From: Simonsiella sp051414845
GTDB lineage: Bacteria; Pseudomonadota; Gammaproteobacteria; Burkholderiales; Neisseriaceae
DNA length: 64,000 nt
Direction of reading: 5' to 3'
Assembly (NCBI GenBank): GCA_051414845.1
Contig: CP183313.1
Location: 310,001-374,000 of the forward strand
Numbering within the stretch: the first letter of the stretch is position 1; every line of letters starts with the position of its first letter. Made by a program: the position numbers and the translations under genes. Of the stretch, positions 59,145 through 64,000 are shown piece after piece. The notes below the pieces were generated by a model. The model was given only the letters and a program-made list of their open reading frames with translations, was not told where the DNA came from and searched no databases.

Positions 59145-61778
59145 TTACACCACAATATTCACCAATCGCTTCGGCACCACAATCACCTTTTTCGGCTCTT
59201 TGCCATCAATAAATTTTTGTGCGCCATCGGTGGCAAACGCCGTCGCCTTGATTTCATCTTCGCTCGCTTCGGCGGCAACCGTGATTTTGTCGCGCAATTT
59301 GCCGTTCACCTGCACCATCAGCTCAATTTCCGTTTTCACCAGCGCAGATTCATCGGCAACCAGCCACGATTGCTCCCATAATTTGCCGTTTTCGTGCAAA
59401 GCTTCCCACAGCGTTTCGCAAATATGCGGCACAATCGGCGACAGCAAAATCACAACCGATTCAATTACTTCACGTACCACCGCTTGACCGTGTTCGCCCG
59501 AAGTATCGGTTTTATCGTATTGATTCAACAATTCCATCACCGCCGCAATCGCCGTGTTGAACTGCTGGCGACGGTCGTAATCGTCGGTAACTTTCGCAAT
59601 CGTGCTATGCAATTTAAAGCGCAAATCTTTCAGGCTGCCTGAAAGCGCGTCGTGGCTGCCTGAAAACTTCTGCACCGCCGCGCCGCCGTTTTGCACAAAC
59701 TCGCACACCGTGCGCCACAAACGCGACAAGAAACGATGTGCGCCCGTCACGCCCGCGTCCGACCATTCCAGCGACTGCTCGGGTGGGCTTGCAAACATCA
59801 TAAACAAACGCGCCGTATCCGCGCCATAAGCGTCAATAATTTGCTGTGGGTCCACGCCATTGTTTTTGGATTTGGACATTTTTTCCACGCCACCAATCAC
59901 AACTGCTTGATTATCCGCATTTAAAATCGCTGAAACGGGGCGACCTTTATCGTTCGTTTGTACCGTTACTTCGCTTGGGTTAAACCATTGTTTTTTACCG
60001 TTTTCATCTTCGCGATAATAAGTGGCTTGCAACACCATGCCTTGCGTTAATAATTGCTTAAATGGCTCGCGGACTGGCACAATCCCCTCATCATTCATCA
60101 CTTTTGTGAAGAAACGTGCATACAACAAATGCAAAATCGCGTGTTCAATGCCGCCAATATATTGGTCGGCTTGCCCCCAATATTGGGCCGCCTCGGGCGC
60201 GACCATGCCGCCCTCAAATTTCGGCGACATATAGCGGAATTGATACCAGCTAGACTCGTTGAACGTGTCCATCGTGTCCGTTTCGCGGCGTGCGTGTTTG
60301 CCGCAATTTGGGCAAGTCGTTTCGTAAAATTCAGGCATTTTTGCCAATGGCGAACCCGAACCATCTGGCACCACATTTTCAGGCAGCACCACAGGCAAAT
60401 CTTGTTCAGGAACAGGCACATCGCCACAATCATCGCAATAAATCACAGGAATCGGGCAACCCCAATAGCGTTGGCGCGAAATACCCCAATCGCGCAAACG
60501 GTATTGCGTTTTCGGTTCGCCCAAGCCTTGCGCTTGCAATTTTTCGCCGATTTTGTCAAAGGCAGCCTGAAAATTCAAACCGTTCAAATCATCGCTATGC
60601 ACCAACACGCCATTTTCTTTGTCGGCATACCATTCTTGCCACGCCTTGTCGTCAAACGTGTTGTCGTCCACGCTAATTACTTGTTTAATGGGCAATTCAT
60701 ATTTTTTGGCAAATTCAAAATCGCGTTCATCATGCGCAGGAACCGCCATCACCGCACCATCGCCGTAGCCCCACAACACATAATTGCCCACCCAAACTTC
60801 CAATTTTTCATGGGTCAGCGGATGAATCACAAAACGACCTGTCGGAAAACCTTTTTTCTCCATCGTCGCCATATCCGCCTCGGCAACGCTGCCCGCTTTG
60901 CATTCAGCGATGAACAATTGCAATTCAGGGTCGTTTTCCGCTGCCGCCGTCGCCAACGGATGTTCCGCCGCCACTGCCACATAAGTTGCGCCCATTAATG
61001 TGTCAGGACGCGTCGTATAAACCTGAACAAAATCAGCAAATTCGCCGCTTAAGCCGTCCTTGCTTTCGTCCGCCAACAGGAAACGCACCGTCATACCGCG
61101 CGATTTACCAATCCAGTTGCGCTGCATGGTTTTCACTTGTTCGGGCCAGTCCAAATCGTCCAAATCCGCCAATAATTGCTCCGCGTAAGCCGTGATGCGG
61201 TAGTAATACATCGGAATTTCACGCTTTTCCACCAATGCGCCCGAACGCCAACCGCGCCCGTCCACCACTTGCTCATTCGCCAAAACCGTGTTGTCCACAG
61301 GGTCCCAGTTTACTGTACCTAATTTCTTGTAAATAATGCCTTTTTTCAGCAATTTGGTAAACAAAAGCTGTTCCCAGCGATAATAATCGGGGCGACACGT
61401 TGCCAATTCGCGTTCCCAATCCAGAGCGAAACCCAGCGATTTAAGCTGTTGTTTCATATAATCAATATTGGAATACGTCCATGCAGCAGGCGCGACTTTA
61501 CGGTCAATCGCCGCGTTTTCGGCAGGCATACCAAATGCGTCCCAACCCATTGGCTGTAACACATTGTATCCTTGCAATTTTTTGAAACGCGAGCGCACGT
61601 CGCCAATGGTGTAATTGCGGACGTGTCCCATGTGCAATTTGCCGCTTGGATAGGGGAACATGGACAAGCAGTAAAATTTCGGTTTGCTCGCGTCTTCGGT
61701 AACGTTAAACGCATGATTTTCTGCCCATTTTTGTTGCGCGGCAGGTTCAATTTGGGAAGGTTGGTATAGTTCTTGCAT
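59145..61778 (-). CDS. leuS: Leucyl-tRNA synthetase
   Basis: Charges tRNA-Leu. The 877-residue class I synthetase has the HIGH signature PYPSGKLHMGHVRNYT (~45-60), the CP1 editing domain (TTRPDTLMGATYVAVAAEHP), a zinc-type CDDCGD/CPNCGK region, and KMSKSKNNG (~620). ATG at 61778 (MQELYQ) matches the family start; a TTG 12 nt upstream in frame gives a 4-residue longer form but is less likely. DUS copies inside the gene encode SGSLKDL and FQAA. Confidence 0.97.
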   Translation of the reverse strand: MQELYQPSQIEPAAQQKWAENHAFNVTEDASKPKFYCLSMFPYPSGKLHMGHVRNYTIGDVRSRFKKLQGYNVLQPMGWDAFGMPAENAAIDRKVAPAAWTYSNIDYMKQQLKSLGFALDWERELATCRPDYYRWEQLLFTKLLKKGIIYKKLGTVNWDPVDNTVLANEQVVDGRGWRSGALVEKREIPMYYYRITAYAEQLLADLDDLDWPEQVKTMQRNWIGKSRGMTVRFLLADESKDGLSGEFADFVQVYTTRPDTLMGATYVAVAAEHPLATAAAENDPELQLFIAECKAGSVAEADMATMEKKGFPTGRFVIHPLTHEKLEVWVGNYVLWGYGDGAVMAVPAHDERDFEFAKKYELPIKQVISVDDNTFDDKAWQEWYADKENGVLVHSDDLNGLNFQAAFDKIGEKLQAQGLGEPKTQYRLRDWGISRQRYWGCPIPVIYCDDCGDVPVPEQDLPVVLPENVVPDGSGSPLAKMPEFYETTCPNCGKHARRETDTMDTFNESSWYQFRYMSPKFEGGMVAPEAAQYWGQADQYIGGIEHAILHLLYARFFTKVMNDEGIVPVREPFKQLLTQGMVLQATYYREDENGKKQWFNPSEVTVQTNDKGRPVSAILNADNQAVVIGGVEKMSKSKNNGVDPQQIIDAYGADTARLFMMFASPPEQSLEWSDAGVTGAHRFLSRLWRTVCEFVQNGGAAVQKFSGSHDALSGSLKDLRFKLHSTIAKVTDDYDRRQQFNTAIAAVMELLNQYDKTDTSGEHGQAVVREVIESVVILLSPIVPHICETLWEALHENGKLWEQSWLVADESALVKTEIELMVQVNGKLRDKITVAAEASEDEIKATAFATDGAQKFIDGKEPKKVIVVPKRLVNIVV

Positions 61779-61830
61779 TTTAGGTAACAATCTTGTGAAG
61801 GTTCAATACACGACAACGCCCCGCAACTCA

Positions 61831-61855
61831 TGTCGGGCATGAATGCCCAACCTAC
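61831..61855. repeat. Fragment of the CGTAGGTTGGG repeat
   Basis: TGTCGGGCATGAATGCCCAA followed by CCTACG: a hairpin (GGGCAT/ATGCCC) plus the terminal CCTACG, related to the repeat at 29412-29481. Upstream of leuS. Confidence 0.5.
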
Positions 61856-62126
61856 GGAAATCGTTTTTTTATCGCGTACCGAATGTGAAATGAAAAATAA
61901 CGCGCGATTATAGCAGTTTCCGTATTTTTCAGGCTGCCTGAAAAAAGGAAAATTATTATTTGGAAGTAATGTTGTATTGGAGTCAGTCTTTGTTGCAGAT
62001 AGCCTGAAACGCTAAAGTAGGAATGTAAAATTAAAATTTTTGTATTGATATAAAATAAATTTTCACGACAAATTTGCGTAAATCCAGTATGATTAGACTG
62101 TTTTTCAACTCGTAAAATTTTAGATT
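61856..62126. other. Promoter region of leuS and bacteriohemerythrin
   Basis: A 270-bp AT-rich gap between divergent genes with one DUS (61929-61945) and a decayed one at 61998-62008. TTGATATAAAATAA near 62045 resembles an FNR site but fits only one half. No open frame. Confidence 0.4.
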
Positions 62127-62723
62127 ATGTCGCAACTTTCTTGGTCTGCCGATTGGGCAACTGGTTTTCAGGATATTGATGAACAACATCAACATTTGAT
62201 TGAACAAATCAATCATTTGGCACAAGCACGTGAGCAAAATGACCCTATGCAAGCTATGCAGGCTTTGTTTGATTTTGTGGCAGGTGCGATGAATCATTTC
62301 GCTTATGAAGAAGAAATGCTGAAAGAGGCAAACTATAAATTAATCAGCGCGCGCCATACAACTCATCAAAATTTTACTGACCGTTTAATCAGTTACCAAG
62401 AGCGCATTTTTGAAGATTTAAGTGTGTTGGATGAATTGCTGCCACAAATTGAAGTTTGGATGCAACGCCATATTGATTTGAATGATAAGGCTTATATTGA
62501 AACCGTGATGATGAGCGGGATTTATCAAATCAATAAAAAAGGCAATCTTGAGCGACCCATTATGATGCAAAAACCAGAAGGTGCTTTTCAAGAAGATTTG
62601 GACGCAGCAGAAGCAGCGCGTAAAGAGGCGGAAAAGGCGCAACAAGCTGTCGCTGAAACTTCTACAAAATTGCAAGAAAAAGAAGATGATGCGCCACGTA
62701 GCTGGGCTACTGGTGCATATTGA
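62127..62723 (+). CDS. Bacteriohemerythrin
   Basis: O2-binding di-iron protein of 198 residues. Ligand motifs in order: FQDIDEQHQHL (His21 region), HFAYEEEML (His and Glu), ARHTTHQNF (two His), and QRHIDLNDKAY (His and Asp). The four-helix domain covers ~1-140. It is followed by a charged, coiled-coil-like C-terminal extension (EAARKEAEKAQQAV) not present in the shortest family members. A role in oxygen sensing or delivery or in NO handling is likely but not settled. Confidence 0.88.
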   Translation: MSQLSWSADWATGFQDIDEQHQHLIEQINHLAQAREQNDPMQAMQALFDFVAGAMNHFAYEEEMLKEANYKLISARHTTHQNFTDRLISYQERIFEDLSVLDELLPQIEVWMQRHIDLNDKAYIETVMMSGIYQINKKGNLERPIMMQKPEGAFQEDLDAAEAARKEAEKAQQAVAETSTKLQEKEDDAPRSWATGAY

Positions 62724-62790
62724 TAGTTTAGGCGCGAAAGTACAACAGGCTACCTGAAATATATTGGTTTTTTTAAAGGCGGTTGGCTAA

Positions 62791-62828
62791 ATAAAATGGG
62801 ACAAGATGATTCTTGTCCTATTTTTTAT
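62791..62828. terminator. Bidirectional terminator between bacteriohemerythrin and the HIT gene
   Basis: ATAAAATGGGACAAGA and TCTTGTCCTATTTTTTAT stem around a 4-nt loop with A/T runs on both sides; serves both convergent genes. Confidence 0.85.
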
Positions 62829-62838
62829 TAATTTGAAT

Positions 62839-63246
62839 TTATAAATGATTTTTCAAATATTGTTGGATTTGTTCTTGCCAATTTTGCGGCAAAATAACCT
62901 TGTTTTCTCGCACAGGGCTACTCCAAATAGGTTTGGGAAAGTAAGCGTCATCTTTGAAGCGAGCGATAACGTGCCAGTGTAAGTGTGGGACAACATTGCC
63001 AAGGCTAGCAAGATTGATTTTGGTTGGCTTCAATATTTCACGCATTGCAGATTCAAGGATAAACAATGCATTCATCAATTCTAAGCGGTCTATTTGGCTA
63101 AGGTCGGTCATTTCAGCAATATGTTCATGCCAAATAATGCGACAAAATGCGAGGATATTGGGGTCTTCTTCAGTAGCAATTATGCGCCATTTTTCGGTTT
63201 GGTAAAGTATGGTTTCATTTTGTGGATGGCATAGTGGGCAGTTCAT
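62839..63246 (-). CDS. HIT-family nucleotide hydrolase/transferase
   Basis: A 135-residue histidine-triad protein with the catalytic motif HLHWHV near 90-95 (HxHxHxx) and an N-terminal zinc-like CPLC. The family cleaves nucleotide phosphoramidates or dinucleoside polyphosphates. It resembles the short bacterial branch of HIT proteins; substrate unknown. Convergent with bacteriohemerythrin. Confidence 0.86.
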   Translation of the reverse strand: MNCPLCHPQNETILYQTEKWRIIATEEDPNILAFCRIIWHEHIAEMTDLSQIDRLELMNALFILESAMREILKPTKINLASLGNVVPHLHWHVIARFKDDAYFPKPIWSSPVRENKVILPQNWQEQIQQYLKNHL

Positions 63247-63389
63247 CGGTTTTCCTTATCCTTAGTTAAAATGGTAATTTTACCTGAGCTGTGGTGTGTA
63301 AAGTAGTTTAAATACAACATATTTGTTTTCAGGCAGCCAAAAAGCATTTTTCAGGCAGCCTGAAATTTTAGAATAGTTTACAATGCGCC

Positions 63390-63403
63390 GCGTTTGCAAA
63401 CGC
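63390..63403. promoter_or_regulatory. 14-bp palindrome in the TonB-receptor leader
   Basis: GCGTTTGCAAACGC is a perfect palindrome 60-73 nt before the receptor start and 6 bp after a TACAAT -10-like sequence (63379-63384). Position suits an operator; regulator unknown. Confidence 0.4.
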
Positions 63404-63462
63404 AAGTTAGTTTTGTTTGCTATTTTTTCACAAAAATTTATCTCTTTTTAGAAAGAAACTTT

Positions 63463-64000
63463 ATGCATCACCACACATTCACCAAAACAGCCTTAACCGC
63501 TGCTTTATTAACCGTATTTACATCGGCTTATGCTGAAGATGCGGTTGAACTCGAAACCGTTAAAATCACCGCACCATCTGGCTCAATGAATAAATTGGGC
63601 GAAGTACCGTTTCGCCAAGCCAAATCAGCGGTGGCGATTTCTGCCGATACTTTAAAAGAAGAAAAGGTTGGCAAATTGGACGAAGTGGGTCGCTATCAGG
63701 CTGGCTTTATCAATCAAGTATTTGGTAGCGATTCTAATACCAACTGGTTCCGTGTACGTGGCGCAAAAGTAAGCCAAGCGGTTGATGGCACGCCTGCTTT
63801 GGATTATGGCTTTTTCCAACCGCGCGTAGAAAGCTACGGCATGGAAGCAGTTGAAATCACCAAAGGCGCAGACCCGATGACATTTGGTTCCGCTAACGAA
63901 GGCGGTTTGATTAACTACATCAGCAAACACGCGCACAAAGACAAAGTAGGCAAAGGCGAAGTAGCTGCACACATTGGCAACAAAGACCAACGTGGCATCG
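63463..64000 (+). CDS. TonB-dependent (siderophore-type) outer-membrane receptor, 5' part
   Basis: The first 179 codons are present; the rest is cut by the window edge. A signal peptide ends at about residue 25 (TSAYAEDA), then a TonB-box-like VKITAP, then a plug domain with DEVGRYQAGFINQVFG, FRVRGAKVSQAVDG and EAVEITKGADPMTFGS, the FhuE/FpvA-like siderophore type. The ligand cannot be set without the barrel. Ribosome site AAAGAAACT, weak. Confidence 0.85.
   Translation, partial: MHHHTFTKTALTAALLTVFTSAYAEDAVELETVKITAPSGSMNKLGEVPFRQAKSAVAISADTLKEEKVGKLDEVGRYQAGFINQVFGSDSNTNWFRVRGAKVSQAVDGTPALDYGFFQPRVESYGMEAVEITKGADPMTFGSANEGGLINYISKHAHKDKVGKGEVAAHIGNKDQRGI

Noticed and set aside
60054..60998. 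314-codon plus-strand frame inside leuS
   Set aside because: Antisense shadow of leuS; composition (His, Arg, Ile) and lack of ribosome site argue against coding.
62045..62058. FNR site upstream of bacteriohemerythrin (TTGATATAAAATAA)
   Set aside because: Only the left half matches TTGAT; the right half lacks ATCAA.
1..64000. CRISPR arrays, tRNA or rRNA genes, prophage
   Set aside because: No regularly spaced direct repeats, cloverleaf-forming segments, rRNA signatures or phage structural genes were seen; the many short repeats are DUS, not CRISPR repeats.

Overview
The window looks like chromosomal DNA from a member of the Neisseriaceae, most plausibly the Kingella/Simonsiella/Alysiella branch. 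The main reason is a 15-17 bp near-palindrome, TTTCAGGCTGCCTGAAA, scattered dozens of times in intergenic regions and some genes. It carries AGGCTGCCTGAA on one strand and AGGCAGCCTGAA on the other; both are known DNA-uptake-sequence (DUS) dialects of that branch. Gene content agrees: pilT/pilU, bfrA-bfrB, minCDE-oxyR, a birA-coaX fusion, hmbR/hemO, an ACP-like lysozyme inhibitor, hldA/hldD, and Correia-like and dRS3-like repeats. Species assignment is inference only. I saw no rRNA, tRNA, CRISPR array or prophage.

Layout. 0-7.3 kb holds housekeeping genes: pilU (runs off the left edge), pilT, grxD, hisB, bamC-dapA and the two bacterioferritin subunits. 7.4-7.8 kb is a decayed copy of the 5' end of the large oxidoreductase gene at 16.6 kb. 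7.9-15.7 kb is an anaerobic-life block on the minus strand. It contains a fused hutW-hutX gene plus a chuY-like reductase (oxygen-independent haem degradation), ubiT-ubiV-ubiU (oxygen-independent ubiquinone synthesis), and nrdD-nrdG (class III ribonucleotide reductase). Two sites matching TTGAT-N4-ATCAA exactly (FNR consensus) lie upstream of hutWX and nrdG, and hutWX also has a Fur-like inverted repeat. 16.6-20.5 kb is a 1280-residue FAD/Fe-S oxidoreductase.

20.5-23.3 kb is accessory: a coiled-coil, two-membrane-helix gene split by a complete IS1016-type element and further broken by a stop and frameshifts, then a Phd/RelE-type toxin-antitoxin pair. 23.3-31 kb has a homocysteine methyltransferase, an APA-type amino-acid antiporter, a repeat-rich gap (dRS3-like pair, 105-bp Correia-like MITE), birA-coaX, a truncated ABC binding protein, a HAD phosphatase and hda. 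31-34.2 kb is hmbR-hemO (haem receptor and oxygen-dependent haem oxygenase). 34.4-38.9 kb has a metR-like regulator, then oxyR-minE-minD and minC, with a toxin-antitoxin cassette (toxin frameshifted) between minC and minD. 39-57.4 kb is mostly housekeeping: ppc, rlmK-like, anmK, a candidate trans-acting sRNA, recO, LOG, GNAT, zur plus a zinc GTPase, orn, ACP-like protein, glmM, dedA, hfq, hldA, hldD, gdhA (behind a second 103-bp Correia-like MITE), a tiny lipoprotein and ldcA. 57.4-59.1 kb is a graveyard: a broken IS5-family (IS1106-like) element between two fragments of one LysR gene. 59-64 kb has leuS, bacteriohemerythrin, a HIT protein and the start of a TonB-dependent receptor.

Together the genes suggest a host-associated, facultatively anaerobic bacterium that can take iron from haem with oxygen (HmbR, HemO) or without it (HutWX, ChuY), store it in Bfr, and switch nucleotide and quinone synthesis under FNR control.
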